Assembly (NCBI RefSeq): GCF_001563285.1
Contig: NZ_CP005188.1
Span: 3,229,501-3,293,500 of the forward strand
Direction: 5' to 3'
DNA length: 64,000 nucleotides
From: Sphingobium sp. MI1205
GTDB taxonomy: Bacteria; Pseudomonadota; Alphaproteobacteria; Sphingomonadales; Sphingomonadaceae
A program made the position numbers and the translations under genes. The notes under the pieces were generated by a model, which did not search any database, had not been told where the DNA came from, and was given only the letters and a program-made list of their open reading frames with translations. Position 1 is the first letter of the stretch; every line of letters starts with the position of its first letter. This document shows positions 8,257 through 16,831 of this stretch, in pieces.

Positions 8257-9426
8257 TCAACCCAGTCGATAAACTTCGTTCGCCGTTCCGCCGAGGATCA
8301 GCTTGGCCTCGTCGGGAGAGGCCACATCAAGGATGTCACGGACGACATCCTGCGTGTAACCAAAGGTTCCCTCGTTGTGAGGATAGTCGACGCTCCACAT
8401 CACTCGGTCAGCGCCAATAATATCCAGCAGCTTCAGGCCGGCATAGTCCGACATGAACGTTGCGTAGCAATGGTTATGCCAATACCAGCTGGGGCGATGC
8501 TTCGGTAGAGACTCGAACATGAGGCCATGCGAGTTATAGATCATCTCGGCGTCTTGAATGGCCCCAGGCACCCAGTTTATGCCGGCCTCTGAGAAGACTA
8601 CTTTCAGTCCGGGGAACTTGTCAAAGATGAGGCCGAACACAAATTGTCCGAAGTTCTTTCGGAAAAGGCTCGGGCCGATATCGTTCATCAGCCGGGGTCC
8701 TTCCCCGTTTATGCCTTCATAATCGAACTTCTCTCCGATATGAAAGGAAATGGGGAGGCCGGTTTCCTCAATAGCCGCCCATAGCACATCATATTCAGCG
8801 CTATTGTAAACGACATTCTTTCCGTCCGGCTTCTTGCCCGGGTTCATCGGAAGCAGAAATGTCTTGAGACCGAGCGATGCAATCTTCCGTACCGATGCCG
8901 CAGCCAGTTCCGGATCCCAAAATGCCGGAATGGCAACGGGAAAGAACCGATCAGGCTGCTTTTTCTGAAGATCCGCTATGTATTCATTGTAAATATCGAA
9001 GAGAAGCGCCCGAATCTCGAAGTCGGGATAGTGGAAGAAAATGGGAAGAACCTGAGGATAGACGATTTCCTTGTGCACACCTTCGGCATCCAGGTCATGC
9101 ATGCGCGCATCAAGGCTCTTGCAGCCGGGAAGTTCCTCCATGCTGCGGATCAGATCATACGCCGAAGGGGGGAACATCGGCTTGAAGTTCGCGCCCAGCT
9201 GATAGATGCCAGCCTCCGCATCCCACCAAATGCGCGGCGCCGCATCTTTCAGATGCTCCGGGAACCGATCGTACCAGATGTCTTCGTTCAGCGGAAAATG
9301 ATTGTCCGACGACACGACGACCGTGCCAGCCGGCAAAACCGAGTTCGGACGCTGGGCCACGCGGTCACGGATCAGTCCCAGTCCCTCGCCGGGCGAGTGC
9401 TTCCTGCGGATATCCTCGGTCAGCAT
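8257..9426 (-). CDS. Amidohydrolase family protein (ACMSD/COG2159 type)
   Basis: This 389-residue metal-dependent hydrolase or decarboxylase belongs to the amidohydrolase-2 group that includes ACMSD and gamma-resorcylate decarboxylase. The N-terminal metal motif is of the D-x-H type (SSDNHFPLNED, near residue 42). ISFHIGEKFDYEG supplies a central His, and the C-terminal WSVDYPHNEGTFG supplies the conserved Asp. It is the first gene of a minus-strand group (amidohydrolase, SDR, EthD, SDR), with an operator-like palindrome about 115 bases upstream. A second member of the family at 36267 shares the overall layout. It could be a decarboxylase or a C-C/C-O hydrolase of a cyclic intermediate. Confidence 0.85.
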   Translation of the reverse strand: MLTEDIRRKHSPGEGLGLIRDRVAQRPNSVLPAGTVVVSSDNHFPLNEDIWYDRFPEHLKDAAPRIWWDAEAGIYQLGANFKPMFPPSAYDLIRSMEELPGCKSLDARMHDLDAEGVHKEIVYPQVLPIFFHYPDFEIRALLFDIYNEYIADLQKKQPDRFFPVAIPAFWDPELAAASVRKIASLGLKTFLLPMNPGKKPDGKNVVYNSAEYDVLWAAIEETGLPISFHIGEKFDYEGINGEGPRLMNDIGPSLFRKNFGQFVFGLIFDKFPGLKVVFSEAGINWVPGAIQDAEMIYNSHGLMFESLPKHRPSWYWHNHCYATFMSDYAGLKLLDIIGADRVMWSVDYPHNEGTFGYTQDVVRDILDVASPDEAKLILGGTANEVYRLG

Positions 9427-9542
9427 CTTCTTCTCCTCTCATTTTATGTGTTCAGCTGCTGTCGCGCATCCCTGCATGACCATCGTCGGGGCCTTCACTG
9501 ACAGACTGCGATTCTTCCACGGTGGTAACTTGGAGCCTTAGT

Positions 9543-9562
9543 CCTTGTCAAATGAAAAGTAT
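9543..9562. promoter_or_regulatory. Palindromic operator copy 2
   Basis: CCTTGTCAAATGAAAAGTAT. It lies in the divergent space between the amidohydrolase (minus) and the EthD gene (plus), so it could control both. Confidence 0.65.
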
Positions 9563-9699
9563 TTTGACTCGCGACGGCGTTCCGGCGTATCCGGTACTCA
9601 GCCTGAGCTGGCGCGAGAATGGCGGCGCACCTGCCGCGATTTTGGAACTCGACCATTCAAGACTTCGTCAGAGTGTCTGAACAACTAGCGGAACAATCC

Positions 9700-10068
9700 A
9701 TGTTCAAGATCATGATCTTTGCCCGGCGAAAAGCGGGCCTTTCGCGTGAAGAACTGATGTCGATTTACGAGGAGGAGCATATCGCGCTTACCAACGATCT
9801 CGTCGCTCAAGAAAAGCTGCCGCCGATGGTCGATTACAGGCGGAACTATATCGACCACGACAGTGCCATGAATGTGGGCGCCATCGACTTCGATGTCGTG
9901 ACGGAGGTATGGTTCGAGGATCAAGCGGGCTTTGAAGCAAATCGGCGCGGTCTCTCCGATCCACAGGTCGCCCAGCTCGTTGGCGAAGACATGGCGAAAT
10001 TCCTGGATTTAACCGATATCCGCTACGTTGTCGTAGACGAGCGCCGCGGCGGCGGCGAAGCTCCTTGA
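9700..10068 (+). CDS. EthD-domain protein
   Basis: This 122-residue EthD-family protein is paralogous to the one at 6992-7381. It begins MFKIMIFARRKAGLSREEL, has Y-EEEH near residue 27, DFDVVTEVWF in the middle, and ends RYVVVDERRGGGEAP. Start at ATG 9700 by alignment with the paralogue; an in-frame ATG at 9619 would add 27 residues that do not align. It stands alone on the plus strand between two minus-strand groups and is preceded by operator copy 2. The family is small and dimeric. It is often found with aromatic or terpenoid catabolism genes, and the reaction is not predictable. Confidence 0.8.
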   Translation: MFKIMIFARRKAGLSREELMSIYEEEHIALTNDLVAQEKLPPMVDYRRNYIDHDSAMNVGAIDFDVVTEVWFEDQAGFEANRRGLSDPQVAQLVGEDMAKFLDLTDIRYVVVDERRGGGEAP

Positions 10069-10186
10069 GACATGGCGGAGGTCACTCTTACATGAGGGCG
10101 ACGCGGTCAGTTCATGCGGCATCGCGCCTGAATGCCCTTGCCGACGCAAGGTGGCAATGAAGCCGGTGAGGCTGGCGACTGGCCGC

Positions 10187-10963
10187 TTAGCCGCAGCCGA
10201 GGAGTCCCCCATCGACTGCAATCTCCGAACCCGTGACATAGCTGCCCCCGGTCGAAGCAAGAAAGACGATGAGCGCCGCGATATCCGAAGGTCGACCCAG
10301 GCGCCCAAGCGGGATCCGGGCCAGCATGGCGGGGTCTACATCATCGCCATCTCGAAGATGTGACGTCATCTTGGTAGGGAAATAGCCGGGTATCACAGCG
10401 TTTACCGTGATATGGCTAGCTGCCAGTTCGGCGGCGAGATCCCGTGTCAGCATATGGATCGCAGCTTTGCTGGACGAATAGCTGTAGGCGCCGATCCGTT
10501 CGACCTTAGCGCCTGCTACCGATCCGATATTGATGATGCGCGCAGGATCGTCCGGCTTTGCGCCGGCGCGCAACAGGGGAAGGAGTTCACGGACCATCGT
10601 GAAGGGCGTCTGGACATTGACGGCCATGACGTCAGGCCAGGCCTTGTCGGGAAATGTTTCGATCGGCCCGCCCCAGGTCTTTCCCGCATTGTTGACCAGA
10701 ATATCGCATTGGCCCGTGTCGTCGGCAAATCTGCGAACGAGGTCCACCGCTGCGGCCGGCGTGGAGAGGTCTGCAGCATAGGCTGTGCATTGTCCCAGCG
10801 CGGCCATTTCCGCGGCGCTCGCTTGCGCCACCTCGGCTTTGCGTGAGGTTATCGCGACTGCAGCGCCTGCTGAAAGAAGCCCCTCGGCAATCATCCGGCC
10901 AAGGCCTTGTGCGCCGCCCGTGACAAGCGCCTGTTTGCCCGAAAGATCAAATAGTTCCTGCAT
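10187..10963 (-). CDS. Short-chain dehydrogenase/reductase
   Basis: This 258-residue classical SDR has the cofactor loop TGGAQGLG near residue 15, NNAGKTWGG, the catalytic Ser in NIGSVAGAKV, and YSYSSSKAA with Tyr and Lys. The GGSYVTGSEIAVDGG tail is standard. The family resembles gluconate/3-oxoacyl reductases. Start at ATG 10963 because GAGGGAGCAGGAA precedes it; ATG 10987 would overlap the upstream hydrolase gene. It is the second gene of a two-gene minus-strand unit with the fumarylacetoacetase-family hydrolase (14-base gap), so the two probably handle consecutive intermediates. Confidence 0.87.
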   Translation of the reverse strand: MQELFDLSGKQALVTGGAQGLGRMIAEGLLSAGAAVAITSRKAEVAQASAAEMAALGQCTAYAADLSTPAAAVDLVRRFADDTGQCDILVNNAGKTWGGPIETFPDKAWPDVMAVNVQTPFTMVRELLPLLRAGAKPDDPARIINIGSVAGAKVERIGAYSYSSSKAAIHMLTRDLAAELAASHITVNAVIPGYFPTKMTSHLRDGDDVDPAMLARIPLGRLGRPSDIAALIVFLASTGGSYVTGSEIAVDGGLLGCG

Positions 10964-10976
10964 TTCCTGCTCCCTC

Positions 10977-11966
10977 TTATCGTCCAATTGGAGCGCTTTT
11001 TATCCGCACCGTGTTGCGCAGTATGCCGATGCCCTCGATTTCGAGCTCGACCACATCCCCGTCCGCAAGCCGCCGGTTGAGTTCATAGCCGCAACCGCGA
11101 AGCACCGTGCCCGAGCCGATCACCTCGCCAGGCACGAGATCCTCGAATCTGCTGAACTGGACGATCGCATCCTCGAACCTGTGGTGCATGGACCCCGTCG
11201 AGCCCTCCGACCAGACCTCGCCATTTACCCGCGCGGTCATCTTCAGGTCGTAAGGGTTTTCAAACTCATCGGGCGTGACGATGCACGGCCCCAGACCGTT
11301 ACTGCCGGCGAAATCCTTGCCCTCTGCTGGCCCGAGATTAGCCTGCATGAAGCTCAGTTGCAGATCGCGGGCGGACCAGTCGTTGTAGATCGTGTATCCG
11401 AAAATCGCCGATTTCGCGTTGTCTCTCGTCATGCATCGTTCTGCCTGACCGATTACGATCGCCCATTCCAACTCGAAGTCCGCATAGTCGGAGGCATAGG
11501 GCCAAAAAATATTATCGTCCGGTCCGGAAATGGCCAGATGATCGGCATTGTAATAGATGATCTTCTCACGAAAAACGGGATGGAGGCTGTATTTTCCCGA
11601 TGCTTTGAGTGCAGAATAGGCCGCTTCGGGGTCAGCATCCGATGCCGCCGCATTCCGTGCCCACTTGTCGAGCCCGTTCTCCATATGCTCGATGAACATC
11701 AGTGTATCGCGAAGCCGCGGTGGTTTGATTGGCGCAAGCAATCTGACCGACCTGACAGGAACGACCGATTCCTCCGGCACTATCTCAATCAGTTGCCGCA
11801 CAGCATCGAGCGCTTTCTCGCCTCCGCTGATGATATCAGACAGGGATGAGCATGGCGCCGCGATTCCGATCCGCCCGGCGGCATCCGAAAGATTGAGAAT
11901 GTCGCCTGAAGGCAGGAGCGCGCCGCCGCTTTCGGTCTCGCCGTGCTGGAATTGCACAAGCTTCAT
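10977..11966 (-). CDS. Fumarylacetoacetate hydrolase family protein
   Basis: This 329-residue FAH-fold enzyme cleaves C-C bonds of 1,3-diketo acids (acylpyruvates, fumarylpyruvate) or acts as a hydratase/decarboxylase. The metal-binding acidic residues are visible in FELEWAIVIG (E-x-E) and further on in NDWSARDLQ. The C-terminal half has the typical LRGCGYELNRRLADGDVVELEIEGIG barrel strand. It has a longer N-terminal domain than the second FAH protein (19832), matching the longer bacterial FAH subgroup. It heads a minus-strand pair with an SDR. Operator copy 3 lies in the divergent region upstream, shared with the SCP2-PhyH gene. Pyruvate would be a plausible product, linking to the E1/E2 pair at 30706-34334. 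Confidence 0.87.
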   Translation of the reverse strand: MKLVQFQHGETESGGALLPSGDILNLSDAAGRIGIAAPCSSLSDIISGGEKALDAVRQLIEIVPEESVVPVRSVRLLAPIKPPRLRDTLMFIEHMENGLDKWARNAAASDADPEAAYSALKASGKYSLHPVFREKIIYYNADHLAISGPDDNIFWPYASDYADFELEWAIVIGQAERCMTRDNAKSAIFGYTIYNDWSARDLQLSFMQANLGPAEGKDFAGSNGLGPCIVTPDEFENPYDLKMTARVNGEVWSEGSTGSMHHRFEDAIVQFSRFEDLVPGEVIGSGTVLRGCGYELNRRLADGDVVELEIEGIGILRNTVRIKSAPIGR

Positions 11967-12030
11967 CGGCGGATCCTCTCGTTCGGGGCGGGTTCCCCTC
12001 GGTTCATCGTTGTATTGGCCCTTGACTTTT

Positions 12031-12050
12031 CCTTGTCAATTGCAAAGTAT
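12031..12050. promoter_or_regulatory. Palindromic operator copy 3
   Basis: CCTTGTCAATTGCAAAGTAT. It lies in the divergent region between the FAH hydrolase (minus, start 11966) and the SCP2-PhyH dioxygenase (plus, start 12141). Confidence 0.68.
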
Positions 12051-12140
12051 TATGGCTAGCCAGTGAGCGGCGTGGTTTGTCGAGCGCGACGTTTACGTCG
12101 CGCCACGCTCATAAAACGGTAGAATAATGGAGAGGCGGCT

Positions 12141-13391
12141 ATGGATTCCGAACTTATTGCCGACCAGGCGAATGATCTGCGGGCGGTCGACCTCCCTACG
12201 GTCTCCGAAATACGCGAGGCCAGCTCGGAAGACGTAGCTCGGGCAGTGGCGATTCTTCGCCCCCGCCTCGATCGATTGAAGGAACTGGACGGCGTCATTC
12301 ATCTCGATTTCGGTAGTGACAAGTCGATCTATGTGGATTGTCGTTCAGGGTCCTTGGTGGAAGCGCGTCCGTCTGCCGGTCGCTTGGTCGCGCATCCCGA
12401 TGATTTGGTGCGCGTGATGGAAAGCCAGCTGGATCCGCGCAGCGCGATGCTGTTCAGTATCCTCAAGGTCGGAGGCGACGTTCCGACCGTCACGCAGTTC
12501 TGCGACCGGTTGGCAGGCGTTCGCAGCCAGACCTACATGGATGGCTCTCCTGAGTTTCCGAAGCTTACTGGCGATTGGGCGAAAGGACGGGAAGACCTGA
12601 AAAAATTCGGATACTGCCTGATCAAGGATGTATTGTCCCCCGATCAGTTGGCGACCGTCCGTCAGCGTCTTGTCGATCAGGCGGCAGCTGAAGAGGAAGC
12701 CGGCGTGGCCTGGTGGGAAGGCAAGGCCGGCCATGCGCGCGGGCCGACGCAACGTGTCTGGAACTTGGCCAACAAGGGCCAGCCATTCCTCGATATGCTC
12801 AAGCTTCCCATCGTCGATTATTTCATGCGGCCCGCACTCGGCGATTATTACACCGTGTCCAACTATCTATCCGTCATCGCCGGCCCCGGCAACGAACCAC
12901 AGCAACTTCATTACGACCAGACAGGCGTGCAGCCGGCCGTCGGCCAGTTTCCGGTCGGAATGAATATCCTCTGGTTCCTTGACGACGTGACCGAAGCCAA
13001 TGGCGGCACCCGCGTCTTTCCTGGAAGCCATGAAGTGCATGTCGGACCGGACAATATTTTCGTTAGCGACGGAACCGTCGCAGCGGAAGGCCCAGCCGGA
13101 AGCGCGATGATCTTCGACACGCGTCTGTGGCACGGAACCGGCGCCAACCGCACGGACAAATTGCGGCACGTCGCGATCACGCTGTTCTACCGGGCGTGGA
13201 TGCGCCCGCAGGTCAATCCCTGGACTTCGATACACCCTGACGTAGCAGCGTCCTTTGACGACCAACTCAAGGTGATGTTCGGATACCGCTGCACAAGCAC
13301 GCACGGCGGACGGGAAGACCAGATCGAGGGCGAATTGAACGGCTACGATCCCTCGACGCTCGTTACCGAGATGAAGCCTCGCGGCGGCTAG
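12141..13391 (+). CDS. SCP2-like domain fused to phytanoyl-CoA dioxygenase-type oxygenase
   Basis: This 416-residue protein has two parts. Residues about 30-125 look like a sterol-carrier-protein-2 lipid-binding domain (GVIHLDFGSDKSIYVDCRSG, then HPDDLVRVMESQLDPRSAM and LKVGGDVPTVTQF). Residues about 150-400 form a PhyH-type Fe(II)/2-oxoglutarate dioxygenase. The iron triad is His257-x-Asp259 (LHYDQTG) and His331 (LWHGTGAN), with Arg342 (LRHVAITLFY) suited to bind 2-oxoglutarate. PhyH enzymes hydroxylate acyl chains or terpenoid/alicyclic carbons. The SCP2 module suggests a bulky hydrophobic substrate. PhyH proteins are normally about 280-300 residues, so the extra N-terminal domain is notable. 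The gene is preceded by operator copy 3 and followed in the same direction by a flavin reductase. Confidence 0.85.
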   Translation: MDSELIADQANDLRAVDLPTVSEIREASSEDVARAVAILRPRLDRLKELDGVIHLDFGSDKSIYVDCRSGSLVEARPSAGRLVAHPDDLVRVMESQLDPRSAMLFSILKVGGDVPTVTQFCDRLAGVRSQTYMDGSPEFPKLTGDWAKGREDLKKFGYCLIKDVLSPDQLATVRQRLVDQAAAEEEAGVAWWEGKAGHARGPTQRVWNLANKGQPFLDMLKLPIVDYFMRPALGDYYTVSNYLSVIAGPGNEPQQLHYDQTGVQPAVGQFPVGMNILWFLDDVTEANGGTRVFPGSHEVHVGPDNIFVSDGTVAAEGPAGSAMIFDTRLWHGTGANRTDKLRHVAITLFYRAWMRPQVNPWTSIHPDVAASFDDQLKVMFGYRCTSTHGGREDQIEGELNGYDPSTLVTEMKPRGG

Positions 13392-13519
13392 ATCGTCGGA
13401 AGTAATTCGAACCTCTCCGCATGGCGATGGATAGGTGTTTACGCATCCATCGCCAATGCCTGCGCCGAGCACGCTTTCGAATGTCAGGCTGCCGGCCGGA
13501 AAACATAGGAGACACGCAA

Positions 13520-14497
13520 GTGACAGCCGAAGCCCCTGCGACCGAAGTGGACGCATTGACGATCGAGCAAGCCGAGGCGTTCAAGCTGGGGATGCGTTGC
13601 CTGGCCGCAGGCGTCAATGTGATCACAACTGCCAATGCAGAAGGGGCGCGCTTCGGCATGACGGCAACCGCCGTGTGCTCGGTATCCCCTACTCCGCCCA
13701 CGGTACTATGTTGCATCAATCGCAACAACACGTCGCTCAACGCCATAAAATCATCGGGTGCCTTCGCCATAAACGTGTTGAGCTACCGCGACCATGACGT
13801 GGCCAACGCCTTCGCGGGCGCCGTGCTCGCCGAGGATAAGTTCAAGGCTGGCCGATGGGAGGCCGGTTCGACCGGCGCACCAATTCTGGCCACCGCCCTT
13901 GCGAGCTTCGACTGCAAAGTCTCAAACATCGTTTCGGTGGCGACTCACGACATCGTATTCGGAGATGTCCAATCGGTCCACGCGGCGGGTGCCGCCTGCA
14001 AGCCGTTGCTATATGCCCATGGCGGCTATGGCGGCTTCGCGTCCGCAGGCATCTCGGAGATGGCGTTTCGCGATGCCCTTTCCGAAGCCGACTGGACACC
14101 CGACAAGCTGCCGATCGTCACTCTGTCGGAATTGCGTGAGCGAAGCGATTCATTCGATGAGGATCTGCGGATCGCTCAAAACCTTGAAATTGTGGAGCTT
14201 CGCGAAGTGAACGGCGCACACTGTGTCGATTTGCTGGATGCTGAGGTCTTGTCGCTGATTGGAGACTTCCGGGCATCCAGTGCATTGGACGCGCTAGGCG
14301 AGGATGGCATACTTACCCTGCGCCTGTACGCCGAACTGACGGAACAAGTCGCCCGGCATGAAATCGCGCTGTTGTCGCAGCTTCATCACGTTTTGGACAA
14401 ACAGAAGCTGGCCAAGGTGATGCACCGGGGATTGACCGCCGGCAATGCGATCATGGGGGTTCTTCACGCGCGCGCCATAGTGCGGAAATTGCGCTAG
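13520..14497 (+). CDS. Flavin reductase with C-terminal extension
   Basis: This 325-residue protein starts at GTG 13520 behind AGGAGAC. Residues about 15-180 are a flavin-reductase-like (HpaC/NtaB/DIM6) domain: FKLGMRCLAAGVNVITT, GMTATAVCSVSPTPPTVLCCINRNN, GAFAINVLSY and LYAHGGYGGF. Such proteins supply reduced FMN/FAD to two-component monooxygenases. About 145 further residues, mainly helical (MAFRDALSEADWTPDK to AIVRKLR), are appended. A comparable architecture is the reductase of Acinetobacter p-hydroxyphenylacetate hydroxylase, whose C-terminal MarR-like domain binds the aromatic substrate and controls activity; equivalence here is inference. No obvious reduced-flavin oxygenase partner is encoded nearby. 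Confidence 0.83.
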   Translation: MTAEAPATEVDALTIEQAEAFKLGMRCLAAGVNVITTANAEGARFGMTATAVCSVSPTPPTVLCCINRNNTSLNAIKSSGAFAINVLSYRDHDVANAFAGAVLAEDKFKAGRWEAGSTGAPILATALASFDCKVSNIVSVATHDIVFGDVQSVHAAGAACKPLLYAHGGYGGFASAGISEMAFRDALSEADWTPDKLPIVTLSELRERSDSFDEDLRIAQNLEIVELREVNGAHCVDLLDAEVLSLIGDFRASSALDALGEDGILTLRLYAELTEQVARHEIALLSQLHHVLDKQKLAKVMHRGLTAGNAIMGVLHARAIVRKLR

Positions 14498-14569
14498 CGG
14501 ATCAAGCGCGCTTGCGCCTGCAAGGCGCCACGGCCTGTCCGCTGGAACTGAGATTTCCACGCGAGCTTT

Positions 14570-14589
14570 GTTGACCAAATGACAAGTAA
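14570..14589. promoter_or_regulatory. Palindromic operator copy 4 (degenerate)
   Basis: GTTGACCAAATGACAAGTAA. It is the weakest of the seven matches and lies between the flavin reductase stop and the monooxygenase start (14658). Its presence suggests a promoter here that opens the plus-strand operon 14658-24762. Confidence 0.5.
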
Positions 14590-14657
14590 AGCATAGCGTG
14601 CCTTGGAAACCGACCAGCCGTAAATCGAATCGGGGTCGAGCAACGGGAGATGGATCG

Positions 14658-16388
14658 ATGAATCTGGACGTACCTGTATTGATCGCGGGGGGCGGGCCGG
14701 TGGGCATGACGCTTGCCCTCGAACTGGCGCGACACCAGGTCCGTTCGATCCTCGTCGAGCGAAATCCAAGCACCACGCGGCATCCCAAGATGGACCTGAC
14801 CAATGGGCGGAGCATGGAACTCTACCGCCGGTTAGGGATCAGCGACAAGTTGCGCGCGGCCGCCATACCGCAGGACAACGCATTTGACATCATGTGGGCA
14901 ACGTCGCCCAGCGGCCATCTGCTGCACAATTTTCAATACCCGTCGGCAGCGGCAAAAAGCGCGGCGATGCATCGTGCCAATGATGGCGCCGGCACGGCGG
15001 AGTCGGGCGTCCGCATCTCCCAGATCGTTCTCGAACCCGTGCTTCGTGAGGAGATCGACGTCAATCCGATGGTGGAGGCTCTTTTCGGTTGGCGATTCGA
15101 TAGTCTATGCCAGGATGGCGACGGCGTGACCTCGACGATCGTCAACGAGGAGACGGGTGAGACCCGGCAACTTCGCAGCCTGTTCCTGGCAGGCTGCGAT
15201 GGCGGCGGGAGCCGTGTGCGGCGCAAGCTGGGCATTGGGCTGGACGGTGTGGACAGGGTGACGGACTTGATGACCGCGCAGTTTGTAAAAGCGGGCATCG
15301 ATGTCTCGGGTCTCGAAAATATCGCGCGAATGATGATGATCCACTTCCGGTCGCCCGATCGGGATATTCTGAATCCCTGGGGTGTGGCGTGGCATCTTCA
15401 GACCGGCATCGGGAGCATGGTGGCGCAAGACGATATCGGCACATGGACCGTCCACATCCCGCTGCCTCCGGGCACGAACGATGACAGCATCGATGCCGCG
15501 GCGATGCTGCGTCAATTCGTGGGCCGGGATTTCGATTTCGAGATACTGGTCGCCAACCCCTGGACACCCAATCTCGTCATCGCCGAGCGCTATATCGAAG
15601 GCCGTGTGGTGCTGGCGGGCGACGCAGCGCACCAGGTGATCCCTTCCGGCGGCTATGGAATGAACACCGGGGTTGGCGACGCGATCGACCTTGGCTGGAA
15701 ACTGGCGGCGATCGTCAATGGCTGGGCTGGCTTTGCGCTGCTTGATAGCTACGAATGGGAGCGCAAGCTGATCGCCGAACAAAATCGGCTCGGTTCCGAG
15801 GGGCATTTTGCCGTCCGCATGCAGATTGCGGATGCCTACATGGCCGCCATGCAATCCGGCCATTTCGACGAAACCGGTCCGGAGGGTGAAGCCGTTCGCG
15901 CCGAACTGGCCCGACAGATTGCTGCGCTAGGCAACGCGGAAAATGAAAGCTGGGGGATTGAGCACGGCTATCGATATGTAGGCTCACCTGTCGTTATCGG
16001 TGAGGAAGGTCAGCCTCCACCTTTCAAAAGGCTGACATGCGTGCCGACGACCTTCCCAGGTGCTCGACTGCCGCACGTCGTGCTCGGTGATGGTAGCTTC
16101 CTGATCGATCGGTTGGGGCCGGAACTCACGCTGCTCGTGATCGGCGAGGCGGACGAAGGGGATTTCGCGTCCACGGCGCAGGCGCTCGACATACCGCTTC
16201 TGGTGGTCCGTCTGGCGGATGAGCCAGCACTTGCAGTGCTGGAACGCAAGCTGCTCCTGATCCGGCCGGATCAGCATGTCGCCTGGCGTGGAAATTCGGC
16301 GGTGCCGGCACGAGCGGTGCTCGAAACTGCGACTGGTCGGCTCGCTTCGGACGTGCAGGACGCCGGACGACGGGCGGTGGCACAATGA
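14658..16388 (+). CDS. Class A FAD-dependent monooxygenase (PheA/TfdB type)
   Basis: This 576-residue single-component aromatic hydroxylase uses FAD and NAD(P)H to insert one oxygen. The Rossmann FAD motif GGGPVG is at residues 11-16 (VLIAGGGPVGMTL), with a GCDGGGS segment near 180. The second FAD motif is VVLAGDAAHQVIPSGGYGMNTG near residue 320. A thioredoxin-like C-terminal domain, as in phenol hydroxylase-like enzymes, fits the extra length (PELTLLVIGEAD onward). Start at ATG 14658 (MNLDVPVLI). The SnoaL-like gene follows with a 4-base ATGA overlap, so the two are co-translated. A ring or cyclic-ketone hydroxylation step is likely; the substrate is unknown. Confidence 0.9.
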   Translation: MNLDVPVLIAGGGPVGMTLALELARHQVRSILVERNPSTTRHPKMDLTNGRSMELYRRLGISDKLRAAAIPQDNAFDIMWATSPSGHLLHNFQYPSAAAKSAAMHRANDGAGTAESGVRISQIVLEPVLREEIDVNPMVEALFGWRFDSLCQDGDGVTSTIVNEETGETRQLRSLFLAGCDGGGSRVRRKLGIGLDGVDRVTDLMTAQFVKAGIDVSGLENIARMMMIHFRSPDRDILNPWGVAWHLQTGIGSMVAQDDIGTWTVHIPLPPGTNDDSIDAAAMLRQFVGRDFDFEILVANPWTPNLVIAERYIEGRVVLAGDAAHQVIPSGGYGMNTGVGDAIDLGWKLAAIVNGWAGFALLDSYEWERKLIAEQNRLGSEGHFAVRMQIADAYMAAMQSGHFDETGPEGEAVRAELARQIAALGNAENESWGIEHGYRYVGSPVVIGEEGQPPPFKRLTCVPTTFPGARLPHVVLGDGSFLIDRLGPELTLLVIGEADEGDFASTAQALDIPLLVVRLADEPALAVLERKLLLIRPDQHVAWRGNSAVPARAVLETATGRLASDVQDAGRRAVAQ

Positions 16389-16828
16389 GCGCCGTCTCTC
16401 TTCTGTCGCCCGCCGAACGGCAAGCCATTGAAGCGGAATGCAACCGGTTGGTCGTCGCCTATGCGGTGCTGGTCGATCGCCGTCGATATGATGAAATGGT
16501 CGCGCTGTTTACCGAAGATTGTCTGTTCGAGCGTCCGGGCGTGGAGGCAAAGGGAAGCGAAGCATTGCGCGCTTTTCTCGACAGTCGCCCCGCCACCATC
16601 GCGACCCGCCATCTGTGCAGTCACCCGTTCTTTGAACGGGTTGGTGCTGATGAAGCCACGGCGATTACCTATGTCACGATCTTTCATGGCGAGGGGAGTG
16701 ACGAAGGTCCCAATGAGGTTCCGGGTGTGGCCGGTCTCGCCGAATTTCACGATGTGTTTCGTCTTACGCCGAATGGCTGGCGGATCGCCCACCGGGTCGC
16801 GAAGCCCACCATGATCGTGAGGCAGTGA
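16385..16828 (+). CDS. SnoaL-like (NTF2-fold) protein
   Basis: This 147-residue NTF2-fold protein is of the SnoaL_4 type: ECNRLVVAYAVLVDRRRYDEMVALFTEDCLFE at residues 20-50 and GWRIAHRVAKPTMIVRQ at the end. Members serve as small isomerases, dehydratases or hydroxylase accessory subunits. Translation is coupled to the monooxygenase by an ATGA overlap, which suggests that it works on that enzyme's product. A second, diverged SnoaL-like gene lies at 21912. The assignment to fold is sound; the reaction is not known. Confidence 0.84.
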   Translation: MSAVSLLSPAERQAIEAECNRLVVAYAVLVDRRRYDEMVALFTEDCLFERPGVEAKGSEALRAFLDSRPATIATRHLCSHPFFERVGADEATAITYVTIFHGEGSDEGPNEVPGVAGLAEFHDVFRLTPNGWRIAHRVAKPTMIVRQ

Positions 16829-16831
16829 CGG

